From assembly GCF_027563345.1 (NCBI RefSeq), contig NZ_JAMKBK010000001.1: 64,000 bases of DNA; one strand, written 5' to 3'. Every line of letters begins with the position of its first letter. The first letter of the stretch is position 1. The notes under the pieces were generated by a model. That model was not told the origin of the DNA. It ran no database searches and worked only from the letters and a program-made list of their open reading frames with translations. This DNA is from Psychrobacillus psychrodurans. GTDB taxonomy: Bacteria; Bacillota; Bacilli; Bacillales_A; Planococcaceae. Shown here one piece after another: positions 17,657 to 25,919 of the stretch. Made by a program: the position numbers and the translations under genes.

Positions 17657-18224
17657 AGAAAATCTTCTTTCGGTCTCTTTCATCTTTAAGCAATTCAACA
17701 GCCTCACGGAAACGAAGTGAATGAATATTCTCTCGTTCTCTTAAGAACCGTAAAGCATCATTGATACCGGGATCATCTGATATATCGATTAACCATTGAT
17801 AGGTAGCTCGTGCTTTTTCCTCTGCAGCAATATCCTCATATAAATCGGCTATGGGATCTCCTTTAGACTGAATATAAGTAGCTGTAAATGGAACGCCTCC
17901 TGCATTCTCATAAAATAATGAATGTCCATGATTTACAAAATGTGCACCTAAACCTGCTTTTTCTAATTGCTCAGGGGTAGCATCCTTAGTCAATTTATAA
18001 ATCATCGTCTCAAGCATTTCGAGATGTGAGAATTCCTCAGTGGAAATATCCGTAAGTAGTCCGATTACTTTATCCGGAACGGTATAACGCTGGTTCATAT
18101 ATCTGAGTGCAGCTGCCAGCTCACCGTCAGCGCCTCCGTATTGCTCCATAAGATATTTTGCTAGCATTGGATTACAGGTGGTTACTTCGACAGGATAAAG
18201 CAACTTTTTTTCATAAACCCACAT
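17655..18224 (-). CDS. cotJC: Spore coat protein CotJC (manganese-catalase fold)
   Basis: 189 aa, full length for CotJC. The Mn-catalase-like four-helix bundle has glutamate/histidine ligands in EEFSHLEMLE (about 64-73) and EEKARATYQW (about 137-146). It is assembled with CotJA and CotJB into the inner spore coat. ATG after AAAGGAG. It is the last gene of cotJABC, 15 bp after cotJB. In B. subtilis the operon is expressed in the mother cell under SigE. Its presence is the best evidence that this organism makes endospores. Confidence 0.95.
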   Translation of the reverse strand: MWVYEKKLLYPVEVTTCNPMLAKYLMEQYGGADGELAAALRYMNQRYTVPDKVIGLLTDISTEEFSHLEMLETMIYKLTKDATPEQLEKAGLGAHFVNHGHSLFYENAGGVPFTATYIQSKGDPIADLYEDIAAEEKARATYQWLIDISDDPGINDALRFLRERENIHSLRFREAVELLKDERDRKKIF

Positions 18225-18239
18225 CTGATTTCTCCTTTC

Positions 18240-18506
18240 TCATAATTGCCATGGCCAAGGATCTTGGTTCCAACGCCAACCTACTTCTAGTGCCTGTCTA
18301 GAGGGAATAGATTTAAGAGATAAAGGTCCAAATTTATTTTCGTATTGTTTGCGTACAGCCGCAGCATCTTTAATCGCTTCTCTCCATTGTTCTAAAGCAT
18401 CTTCATCATCTGGATGTGTGTCGGTGTATAAAGTCCATTCGACAACAACAAAATCCATTTGTTGTACTTTTTTTAATAGATTCATTCTTTCATCAAAAGC
18501 ACTCAT
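18240..18506 (-). CDS. cotJB: Spore coat protein CotJB
   Basis: 88 aa, the usual length. A helical N-terminus (LLKKVQQMDFVVVEWTLYTDTHP) precedes the family motif ALEQWR and a C-terminus rich in Trp and Pro (WRWNQDPWPWQL). Its ATG overlaps the cotJA stop codon (ATGA), indicating translational coupling. CotJB is needed for stable assembly of the CotJ proteins in the coat. Confidence 0.94.
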   Translation of the reverse strand: MSAFDERMNLLKKVQQMDFVVVEWTLYTDTHPDDEDALEQWREAIKDAAAVRKQYENKFGPLSLKSIPSRQALEVGWRWNQDPWPWQL

Positions 18507-18721
18507 GAAATTCCTTCCTCCCTGAAGAATCCATCCACAAACTTGGGCCAGAGCGAGCCTTGCATTAGTGCCTCCTCGGGAGAATTTTGTGGTAGACCGG
18601 GCTGCTGGAAATTTGTGAAGATTTGCGGAGGTAGCACAAAATACTTCACGGTAATCGGAGGGCAGGGATCCCGTGGTGAAACAAAAGGCTTATAACTTCC
18701 TCTATAACTTGGACGTTCCAA
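18503..18721 (-). CDS. cotJA: Spore coat associated protein CotJA
   Basis: 72 aa, proline-rich: SPRDPCPPITVKYFVLPPQ, then NFQQPGLPQ, then EALMQGSLWP, all characteristic of CotJA. It begins at a TTG with AAGGAG nine bases upstream; the nearby ATG is out of frame. It is the first gene of cotJABC. I did not find a convincing SigE promoter, although CATAGGAT upstream is a weak -10 candidate. Confidence 0.93.
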   Translation of the reverse strand: MERPSYRGSYKPFVSPRDPCPPITVKYFVLPPQIFTNFQQPGLPQNSPEEALMQGSLWPKFVDGFFREEGIS

Positions 18722-18785
18722 ATGTCATCACTCCTTCTCCCCATCCTATGAAGTAAGAACTTGTCTAATTCATGAGGGTAATATA

Positions 18786-18819
18786 AAAACCCTTATCAGT
18801 TGATGAAAACTAATAAGAG
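18786..18819 (-). terminator. Terminator of the AEC permease gene
   Basis: On the minus strand CTTATTAGTT and AACTGATAAG form a 10-bp stem with one mismatch, followed by GGTTTTTAT. It lies just past the permease stop. Confidence 0.75.
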
Positions 18820-18846
18820 TTAGCCTAGTATTTATCTTTTATTATT

Positions 18847-19755
18847 TTAGGAAATACCTAAGAAAAATAGAACTAAAGGAATTGAGAAGATACTGACAAG
18901 TGTTGTCACTAGAGTTGTAAACGAAACAAGATCCGGTTCAGTATTAAATTGCAATGCTAACATCGTTGTATTAGCTGCTGTTGGCATAGCGGCTAAAATA
19001 ATCGCAACCTGTTTGACTGGATCATTAACCGGTAAGAAATATAAAATTCCAACGGCTAGAAGGGGAGATACAATTATCCGAATAACAGAAACGGCAGCAA
19101 CATATCGATAGGCAACCTTTTTACGCGAAATAACAGCTAATTGCATTCCGAGAACGAGCATTACAGTTGGTATCGAAGCATCTGCAACAAGTCCAACTCC
19201 GTTGATTACCGCTTGTGGCACAGTCACTTGCGTTTCTTGTAAAAGAATCCCAATTGCAGCAGCATACACGACAGGCATCCTAATAACACGGTGCAAGGAC
19301 TGCTTCCATGTAGCCTTCTCCCCGCCACCAAGAGATGCAAAAAATATCCCAAATGTATTAATGAATAAGCCATGTAGAACCATAATCATTACAGCATAAT
19401 CAAATCCGGTAGCCCCTAAGGCAAACAACACTACCGGAGCTCCATAATTTCCACTATTCATAAACATTCCACCTAAAATCATTGCAGAGAGTTCTGAGCG
19501 TGTAGTCTTCATAAAGGTTCCAACAACCCAAGTGATTATAAGTAAAATAAAGGCTAGAATAAGACAAAATAAAACGATATAAAAATATTCCATCGTTAAT
19601 GCATTTGTATAAAATGTCCGGAAAGCTAAAAATGGAGACATTAAGTAAAGCGCTACGGTTGAGATAGATTTAATATCGAAACCAATTAACTTTTGTCCAA
19701 CAAACCCAATAAAAAAAATAATAAAAACCGGCAAAATAATTAAAACCAGTTCCAC
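18847..19755 (-). CDS. AEC family (auxin efflux carrier-like) permease
   Basis: 302-aa membrane protein with about ten TMs in two halves. The family blocks GGMFMNSGNYGAPV in the first half and AAMPTAANTTMLALQF in the second are intact. GTG start after GAAGGTG. Bacterial AEC proteins carry small carboxylates such as malate or malonate; plant PINs carry auxin. No enzyme gene next to it reveals the substrate. It is transcribed alone. Confidence 0.88.
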   Translation of the reverse strand: MELVLIILPVFIIFFIGFVGQKLIGFDIKSISTVALYLMSPFLAFRTFYTNALTMEYFYIVLFCLILAFILLIITWVVGTFMKTTRSELSAMILGGMFMNSGNYGAPVVLFALGATGFDYAVMIMVLHGLFINTFGIFFASLGGGEKATWKQSLHRVIRMPVVYAAAIGILLQETQVTVPQAVINGVGLVADASIPTVMLVLGMQLAVISRKKVAYRYVAAVSVIRIIVSPLLAVGILYFLPVNDPVKQVAIILAAMPTAANTTMLALQFNTEPDLVSFTTLVTTLVSIFSIPLVLFFLGIS

Positions 19756-19931
19756 TTTAGCACCTTCATTCTGTAATTCATTGTTCCAACTATTTAATCA
19801 ATATAACATATTAATTGTATAGATAATGTCAACCTGTGTGTAGAAATCTGACAAATGGAAATGATAGAGAAGGTAGTGGCAGATTATAAAATCTTTAAAC
19901 CTTTGATAAAGTGATAGAAGGAGGAACAATA

Positions 19932-20498
19932 ATGTCAGTGGAAAAATTAAAAATTGGGATTGTAGTTGGAAGTGTAAGAAAAGGACGTAATGCGGATGCT
20001 GTTTCACACTGGATGTATAATTTTGCTACAAAGAGAAATGATGCAGAATATGAATTAGTTGATTTGATAAATTATAAATTACCTCTTCTTGGGCAAGAGA
20101 TTCCTTCAGAACAAAAAGAAGAAGCAAATTTTGCTATCAAAAGTTGGTCTGAGAGTATGGCTAAATATGACGGCTATATTTTCGTGACTCCAGAGTATAA
20201 TCACGCAGTAGGTGGTGCACTAAAAAATGCATTAGACTACTTAAATCCTGAGTTAAACAATAAGGCAGCTGGTTTTGTAGGATATGGTAGTTTAGGTGGA
20301 GTGCGTGCACATGAGAATATGCGTTTGATCTTAGGGGAATTACAGGTTGCAGTTGTTCGTAATGCGGTAACATTCTCACTAATGACAGATTTTGAAAATA
20401 TGAGTGTATTTAAGCCTGCTGAGTATCATGAAGGAAATACAAATACAATGCTTGACCAAATACTTGCATGGAGTGGGGCTTTAAAAAAACTTCGCTAA
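19932..20498 (+). CDS. NADPH-dependent FMN reductase
   Basis: 188-aa flavodoxin-like oxidoreductase. The FMN phosphate loop is GSVRKGRNADAV near residues 14-25, and TPEYNHAVGGALKNALDYL near 78-96 is the family hallmark. The ATG at 19932 follows AAGGAGGA, so the upstream in-frame GTG is not used. Such enzymes reduce FMN, azo dyes, quinones or chromate with NAD(P)H. It is monocistronic, with its own terminator. Confidence 0.9.
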   Translation: MSVEKLKIGIVVGSVRKGRNADAVSHWMYNFATKRNDAEYELVDLINYKLPLLGQEIPSEQKEEANFAIKSWSESMAKYDGYIFVTPEYNHAVGGALKNALDYLNPELNNKAAGFVGYGSLGGVRAHENMRLILGELQVAVVRNAVTFSLMTDFENMSVFKPAEYHEGNTNTMLDQILAWSGALKKLR

Positions 20499-20536
20499 TA
20501 TAAATGTATAAAGCAACAATATAAAAGAAATTGAGT

Positions 20537-20568
20537 CCAAGGGAAATTTACTTTTCCCTTGGAGTTTT
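20537..20568 (+). terminator. Terminator of the FMN reductase gene
   Basis: CCAAGGGAAA and TTTCCCTTGG form a perfect 10-bp stem, followed by AGTTTTT. Confidence 0.85.
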
Positions 20569-20634
20569 TGCGTTATAATTAAAATTAAATATTATAAATT
20601 TTTAGAAAACAAAAGTATGACATGGGGTGAAGCA

Positions 20635-21405
20635 ATGGATATTAATAACAAAGTGGCAGTTGTAACAGGTGGAGCATCTGGGTTGGGGCTTGCAACTGTT
20701 GCACATTTAATACAAAAAGGGGCAAGGGTAGTAATTTTTGATGTAAATGAAGAATTAGCAAAAAAGGCAATTCAGGAATTCGGAGAAAATGTAGCCTACC
20801 AAATAGTTAATGTGACAGATGAAAACTCTGTCAATAAAGCAATTCAGCAAACAGTAGAAAAACTTGGAGCATTACATATTTGTGTAAATTGTGCAGGTAT
20901 AGCTCCTCCACAAAAAACAGTTGGGAAATCTGGAGCAATGCCGTTGGAAAATTTCAAAAAAGTAATAGATGTAAACTTAATAGGAACGTTTAATACGTTG
21001 AGATTAGCAGCTGTGGCTATGACAAAAAATGATATGTCAACCGAATCCAGTGAGAGAGGCATCATTATTAATACAGCGTCAGTTGCAGCATTTGAGGGAC
21101 AAATGGGGCAGGCAGCTTATAGTGCCAGTAAGGCTGGAATAGTAGGAATGACTCTACCAATTGCAAGAGATCTTTCTTCTTTTGGAATACGCATAAATGC
21201 AATAGCTCCAGGATTGTTCCGTACACCAATGGCAGCAGGCTTAGATGAAAAGGTGATAGAAAAGTTAGAATCCATCGTGGAATTTCCAAAGCGATTAGGT
21301 CGTCCAGAAGAATTTGCTTCATTAGTAGCTTTTATAATTGAAAACGAATATATCAACGGAGAAGTAATTCGCTTAGACGGAGCAATTCGAATGCAACCGA
21401 GGTAG
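20635..21405 (+). CDS. SDR oxidoreductase, 3-hydroxyacyl-CoA dehydrogenase type
   Basis: 256-aa Rossmann-fold enzyme. The nucleotide loop TGGASGLG is at residues 11-18, NCAG near 85, and the catalytic Ser149, Tyr162 and Lys166 (YSASK) are in place. The layout resembles type-2 (HSD10-like) 3-hydroxyacyl-CoA dehydrogenases. It lies upstream of a thiolase and an acyl-CoA dehydrogenase, the other two oxidative steps, which supports a beta-oxidation role. Start ATG at 20635 after GGGGTGA. A three-unit repeat separates it from the thiolase. Confidence 0.88.
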   Translation: MDINNKVAVVTGGASGLGLATVAHLIQKGARVVIFDVNEELAKKAIQEFGENVAYQIVNVTDENSVNKAIQQTVEKLGALHICVNCAGIAPPQKTVGKSGAMPLENFKKVIDVNLIGTFNTLRLAAVAMTKNDMSTESSERGIIINTASVAAFEGQMGQAAYSASKAGIVGMTLPIARDLSSFGIRINAIAPGLFRTPMAAGLDEKVIEKLESIVEFPKRLGRPEEFASLVAFIIENEYINGEVIRLDGAIRMQPR

Positions 21406-21408
21406 TTA

Positions 21409-21772
21409 GAAAAGCGGAGGGCACCATCTAGCCTCGAAAAGCGCTGGAAGGGTTTCGAGAAAAGGCGTTCTTTGCCTTTACCGAAATTCTGAAGCGACTC
21501 GAGAGGCTGGTGCCCGGAGCTGGACAGAAAGAAAAGCGGAGGGCACCATCTAGCCTCGAAAAGCGCTGGAAGGGTTTCGGAAAAGGCGTTCTTTGCCTTT
21601 ACCGAAATTCTGAAGCGACTCGAGAGGCTAGGCGCTGGAGCTGGACAGAAAGAAAAGCGGAGGGCACCATCTAGCCTCGAAAAGCGCTGGAAGGGTTTCG
21701 AGAAAAGGCGTTCTTTACCTTTCCAGAAATTCTGAAGCGACTCGAGAGGCTGGTACGAGTAGCGACCAAAAA
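21409..21772 (+). repeat. Three tandem 121-122 bp repeats
   Basis: Units at 21409-21530, 21531-21651 and 21652-21772 begin GAAAAGCGGAGGGCACCATC and are nearly identical for their first 100 bp. Each can fold: GGGCACCA and AGCCTCG near the start pair with CGAGAGGCT and TGGTGCCC near the end, and AAAGGC pairs with GCCTTT inside. The last 20 bp differ between units and only unit 1 keeps full outer pairing. GC is above the local level. A long minus-strand frame through it is an artefact of the repeat. Confidence 0.92.
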
Positions 21773-21796
21773 GAAAAACGAAGGGTGGAGATGAAC

Positions 21797-22948
21797 ATGA
21801 TAGAGGTTGTAATAGTAGAAGGGGTACGAACAGCAATTGGAAGAAGAAAAGGGGCTCTTGCAGAGTATCGAGCAGACGAACTTGCAGCGGTTGTTTTAGA
21901 CGAGTTAGTGAATCGAGCTGGTGTAGATAAAGCAGATATAGATGATGTTATTCTAGGTTGTGTCACACAGATAGGAGAACAAAGTGCGAATATTGCCCGA
22001 ACTGCAGCATTGATTGCAGATTTTCCGATACATGTACCAGGGGTTACTATCGATCGCCAATGTGGTTCAAGTCAGCAAGCGGTGCATTTTGCTGCGCAAG
22101 CAATTGCCTCTGGGGATATGGATATAGTCATAGCTGGAGGAGTAGAAAGCATGACGCGTGAGCCCATGTTTTCAAATGTAGGAAATACAAAGGTAAGTAC
22201 AAAACTGAGAGAAAAATATGAAATTATCAATCAAGGACTATCGTCAGAGCGAATGGTACAGAAATGGAGTTTAACACGTGAGGAACTAGATAAGTATTCT
22301 TCTGAAAGTCATGCAAAAGCTTTGGATGCAATAGAAAAAGGTCATTTTGATAAAGAAATTATACCAGTAGAAGTGCAGCAAGCAAATGGCTCGATAAAAA
22401 GCTTTGCAATCGATGAAGGCCCCCGTGAAGGATCTACTGTTGAAGTACTGAGTGGGTTAAAACCTGTCTTTGATGAAAATGGAGTGATTACTGCTGGAAA
22501 TGCCAGTCAAATGAGTGACGGAGCTTCTGCAGTTCTATTGATGTCTCGTAAAAAGGCAGATGAGCTAGGACTAAAACCAAAAGCCCGTATAGTAGCTCGC
22601 AGTGTGACGGGATCTGACCCAACGTTAATGTTAACTGGTCCAATAGAAGCAACGAAAAAAGTGCTTTTAAAAGCTGGTCTTACAATTGAAGATATGGACA
22701 CATATGAAGTCAATGAAGCATTTGCGCAGGTACCATTAGTATGGCTTAAAGATACAGGTGCTAATCCGGAAAAGTTAAATCCAGATGGAGGAGCAATAGC
22801 TTTAGGTCATCCGTTAGGAGCTACAGGAACAAAGCTATTAGTAACAATGCTTCACAGACTAGAACGGATTGGTGGGCGCTATGGTCTTCTTGCTATTTGC
22901 GAGGGTATGGGTATGGCAAATGCCACAATTATTGAAAGAATTAAATAG
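21797..22948 (+). CDS. Acetyl-CoA C-acyltransferase (thiolase)
   Basis: 383 aa, full length for thiolase. Nucleophile Cys89 lies in DRQCGSS, His338 in GGAIALGHPLGATG and Cys368 in CEGMGMANA. It catalyses thiolytic cleavage of 3-ketoacyl-CoA, the last step of beta-oxidation, or the reverse condensation. ATG at 21797 follows GGAG with 8-nt spacing. It is followed 11 bp later by the acyl-CoA dehydrogenase gene and preceded by the SDR gene, forming a fatty- or branched-acid degradation cluster. Confidence 0.93.
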   Translation: MIEVVIVEGVRTAIGRRKGALAEYRADELAAVVLDELVNRAGVDKADIDDVILGCVTQIGEQSANIARTAALIADFPIHVPGVTIDRQCGSSQQAVHFAAQAIASGDMDIVIAGGVESMTREPMFSNVGNTKVSTKLREKYEIINQGLSSERMVQKWSLTREELDKYSSESHAKALDAIEKGHFDKEIIPVEVQQANGSIKSFAIDEGPREGSTVEVLSGLKPVFDENGVITAGNASQMSDGASAVLLMSRKKADELGLKPKARIVARSVTGSDPTLMLTGPIEATKKVLLKAGLTIEDMDTYEVNEAFAQVPLVWLKDTGANPEKLNPDGGAIALGHPLGATGTKLLVTMLHRLERIGGRYGLLAICEGMGMANATIIERIK

Positions 22949-22959
22949 GAGGTCTAGCA

Positions 22960-24108
22960 GTGGGAAGATATAGATTTGAGACAGATGAGCATGTGATATT
23001 TCGAAAATCTTTACAAAATTTTCTTCAAAAAGAAGCTGCCCCTAATTATGATTCATGGGAAAAGGAACGCCTAATTCCAAAGAGTTTTTGGCGGAAACTA
23101 GCCGAGATGGGGTATTTATGTCCACAGGTCGAGGAAGAATATGGTGGTCTCGGTTTAGATTTTAGTTTTGGTGTAATTATTTCAGAGGAATTAGAAAGAA
23201 TCGGTTCAAGTCTTGTAGGTGTTGGATTGCATAATGATATCGTCGTTCCTTATATAGAGTCTTTTGGCACGCAAGAGCAAAAGCAACGATGGCTGCCAGG
23301 GTGTATAACTTCAGATTATATCACTGGAATTGCTATGACAGAGCCGGGAGCAGGTTCAGATTTGGCTAATATACAAACAACAGCAATTCGCGATGGAGAT
23401 GTTTACGTTTTAAATGGGCAAAAGACATTTATAACTAATGGAGTTAATGGTAATTTGTTTTTAGTAGTAGTGAAAACTAATCCTACAGCAGAACCAAGAC
23501 ACCAAGGTATTAGTTTAGTTATTGTGGAAGAGGGGACTTCAGGATTTAACAGAGGCCGTAAGTTAGAAAAGGTAGGATTACATGCTCAGGACACTGCAGA
23601 GCTATACTTCGAGGATTGTCGTATTCCTATTTCTAATTTAATCGGAGAAGAGGGAAAAGGCTTCAGTTATTTAATGGAGAAACTACAACAAGAAAGATTA
23701 GTGGTAGCAATTTCCGCCCAAATTGCTTCAGAGGATATGCTAGAAATGACAATGGAGTATATAAAGTCTCGTAAAGCTTTTGGAAGGCCCATATCATCCT
23801 TTCAAAATACCCAATTTAAAATAGCCGAAATGGCAACAAAAATTGAGCTTGGAAAATCATTTTTGGAGTCATTAATTGAGGAGCATATTGCAGGTAAAGA
23901 AGTAGTTACTAAAGTATCGATGGCCAAATATTGGCTTACCGAAACTGCAAGAGAAATTTCGATTGAATGCATGCAATTGCATGGTGGATATGGTTATATG
24001 GAAGAGTATAAAATTGCAAGAAGATATCGGGACATTCCAGTAGCTTCTATTTACGCCGGGACAAATGAAATAATGAAAGTGATTATTTCTAAGAACCTAG
24101 GTTTATAA
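22960..24108 (+). CDS. Acyl-CoA dehydrogenase, long-chain/isovaleryl type
   Basis: 382-aa FAD flavoprotein for alpha,beta-dehydrogenation of acyl-CoA. The FAD/substrate motif MTEPGAGSDL is at about 126-135. The C-terminus reads IYAGTNEIMK, so the catalytic Glu of medium-chain enzymes (IYEGT) is Ala. Instead Glu258 in QIASEDML matches the alternative base of LCAD and isovaleryl-CoA dehydrogenases, so it should be active. GTG start after AGGAGG. It completes the cluster with SDR and thiolase; electrons would go to an ETF encoded elsewhere. Confidence 0.92.
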   Translation: MGRYRFETDEHVIFRKSLQNFLQKEAAPNYDSWEKERLIPKSFWRKLAEMGYLCPQVEEEYGGLGLDFSFGVIISEELERIGSSLVGVGLHNDIVVPYIESFGTQEQKQRWLPGCITSDYITGIAMTEPGAGSDLANIQTTAIRDGDVYVLNGQKTFITNGVNGNLFLVVVKTNPTAEPRHQGISLVIVEEGTSGFNRGRKLEKVGLHAQDTAELYFEDCRIPISNLIGEEGKGFSYLMEKLQQERLVVAISAQIASEDMLEMTMEYIKSRKAFGRPISSFQNTQFKIAEMATKIELGKSFLESLIEEHIAGKEVVTKVSMAKYWLTETAREISIECMQLHGGYGYMEEYKIARRYRDIPVASIYAGTNEIMKVIISKNLGL

Positions 24109-24139
24109 GGTTTGTTTGACAAAAGTAGATTACATCAAA

Positions 24140-24188
24140 AATAAAGCGTGACACATTGGATGATTATTTCAATGTGTCACGCTTTATT
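24140..24188. terminator. Bidirectional terminator
   Basis: AATAAAGCGTGACACATTG and its perfect complement form a stem of about 19 bp around an 11-nt loop. It lies between the convergent acyl-CoA dehydrogenase and YjzC-like genes. Confidence 0.88.
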
Positions 24189-24211
24189 AGATTCATCTCA
24201 AGTATGTGTGC

Positions 24212-24517
24212 TTAGTTCCCGGCATGTCTCCATTGTGTAGGTGTTCCTGCTTTTGGACAATTAGGGAATGTAGCTCCTTCTTCTAATTCCATTTCATCGC
24301 CATCCTCATCTATATATGTGCCAGATTCAGTTACTGGTTCACCAGAATTGTGATGATGTCCTTCTGCGTGTTTCCAATAAGTTGCTACTTCCGATTCTGG
24401 ACAAGAAGGGAATTTATCGCCCTTATTTAATCTTTTAGTAATTCCGGCCTCACATGTATAGGCTCCACTTTCTTCTACTACCTCATCTGTTGCATGTTCG
24501 TACTGTTGATTTCCCAT
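24212..24517 (-). CDS. YjzC-like two-repeat protein
   Basis: 101-aa acidic soluble protein made of two copies of one domain of about 38 residues. Copy 1 runs from SGAYTCEAG to KFPSCP to ATYWKHA, and copy 2 from SGTYIDEDG to TFPNCP to PTQWRHA. Each copy has a conserved Cys-Pro and a terminal Trp-x-His. A His-rich linker (EGHHHNSG) joins them. The pattern resembles small YjzC-like proteins, which carry one copy. ATG at 24517 follows AAGGAGG. Function is unknown. Confidence 0.7.
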   Translation of the reverse strand: MGNQQYEHATDEVVEESGAYTCEAGITKRLNKGDKFPSCPESEVATYWKHAEGHHHNSGEPVTESGTYIDEDGDEMELEEGATFPNCPKAGTPTQWRHAGN

Positions 24518-24725
24518 TTTAAATACCTCCTTCATATTATATAACCTCTACAATCTATTTACCCAGCACAGAATGTCTAAAACATGAAGGGTATATCTAA
24601 GTAGGTTTAATATTCTTTTGTTTAGGGAGGTACAAGTAAAGCAAGATAATAGCTATAATTGTCTTAATTTAGTGAGTTCATTGATTCTATACTTTATAAG
24701 ATTAAAATATTCCATATGCCAATGT

Positions 24726-25919
24726 TTAAATGTGTATTCCTACTTTCTCATATTGTTTTGAAGCAATTTCTAGCGCTTGTTCAAAATCAGCTATTAAATC
24801 ATTAACATTCTCTAATCCGACTGAAAAACGTAGTAATCCATCTGTTATTCCGCGTTTATCTCGTTCCGACTTGGGCATCGCGGCGTGAGACATTTGAGCT
24901 GGATGGGAGAGAATGGATTCTACTCCGCCTAAACTTACCGCAAATACAGGAATTTTAACGTTTTCAACAAATGCCTTAGCGGTGGATTTATTCGGTAAAC
25001 AGAAGGAAAGGACAGCACCAGCACTACTCGATTGCTTGTTATGCGTTTCGTATCCTGGATGTGTGGAAAGTCCAGGGAAAAAGACATTCTCCACCAAATC
25101 ATGCCCATTTAGATAGTTTGCAATTTTTTGGGCAGACTGAGCGGATTTTTCAAAACGGACATTTAATGTTTTGATACCTTGAATGAGAGAAAATGAATCT
25201 TGCGCACCTAAAATAGCACCAAATGAGTTTTGGATAAATGCTAAACGCTTACCTAACTCCTCGTCTTTTGTAACCGCAAGTCCTGCAATAATATCGCTAT
25301 GCCCAGATAAAAATTTTGTTGCACTATGTAAGACGATATCAATTCCTAAATCTAATGGACGCTGATATAACGGTGTCATAAATGTATTGTCTAAGAAGGT
25401 TAAACAAGCATTGGATTTTGCTAGCTCCACGACAGCGGTAATATCAGTAATACCTAAGCATGGATTCGAAGGGGTCTCGATGTAAATCAGTTTTGTATTT
25501 GATTGCATTGCACTTGCAATTGCTTCCACATTCGTAAAATCTGCAAAACTGTGCTCAATACCAAAACGAGGCAATACTTCTGTAACAAAACGAAAGGTTC
25601 CACCGTATACGTCTTCTGTAATAACGATATGATCGCCTGAAGACAAAAGCATAAATGCAGAAGAAATTGCCGCAATTCCTGATGCAAATGCCAATCCTCT
25701 AGTCCCCCCCTCTAATTCAGCAATCGTTTTTTCGAGTGCGTCTCTTGTAGGATTTCCCGATCGACTATAGTCATAAGGTCCAAAATCATCAAAGCTTTCT
25801 TGATGGAAAGTGGAGGATAAATAGATAGGAACATTTACAGATCCAGTTTTTATCTCCGAATCTCCGCGTGTAGAGGCAACAATTATACTAGTCTCCAACG
25901 ACTCTTTGTAATCACTCAT
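24726..25919 (-). CDS. metC: Cystathionine beta-lyase MetC
   Basis: 397-aa PLP enzyme of the Cys/Met metabolism family. The PLP lysine lies in HSATKFLSGHSD near residue 200, with phosphate-binding SRSGNPTR near 53-60 and the C-terminal block SVGLEN. It would split cystathionine to homocysteine, pyruvate and ammonia. It overlaps the preceding metI-like gene by 8 bp. Assignment as the lyase rather than another trans-sulfuration enzyme rests on metI-metC order and on the SAM riboswitch, as in B. subtilis; the motifs alone do not separate them. Confidence 0.85.
   Translation of the reverse strand: MSDYKESLETSIIVASTRGDSEIKTGSVNVPIYLSSTFHQESFDDFGPYDYSRSGNPTRDALEKTIAELEGGTRGLAFASGIAAISSAFMLLSSGDHIVITEDVYGGTFRFVTEVLPRFGIEHSFADFTNVEAIASAMQSNTKLIYIETPSNPCLGITDITAVVELAKSNACLTFLDNTFMTPLYQRPLDLGIDIVLHSATKFLSGHSDIIAGLAVTKDEELGKRLAFIQNSFGAILGAQDSFSLIQGIKTLNVRFEKSAQSAQKIANYLNGHDLVENVFFPGLSTHPGYETHNKQSSSAGAVLSFCLPNKSTAKAFVENVKIPVFAVSLGGVESILSHPAQMSHAAMPKSERDKRGITDGLLRFSVGLENVNDLIADFEQALEIASKQYEKVGIHI

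Noticed and set aside
18722..18770. SigE promoter for cotJABC
   Set aside because: CATAGGAT resembles a -10 but no convincing -35 was found at the right distance.
21117..21836. Long minus-strand ORF of 239 codons
   Set aside because: It is produced by reading through the three tandem repeats; its protein repeats with the DNA units and there is no ribosome binding site.
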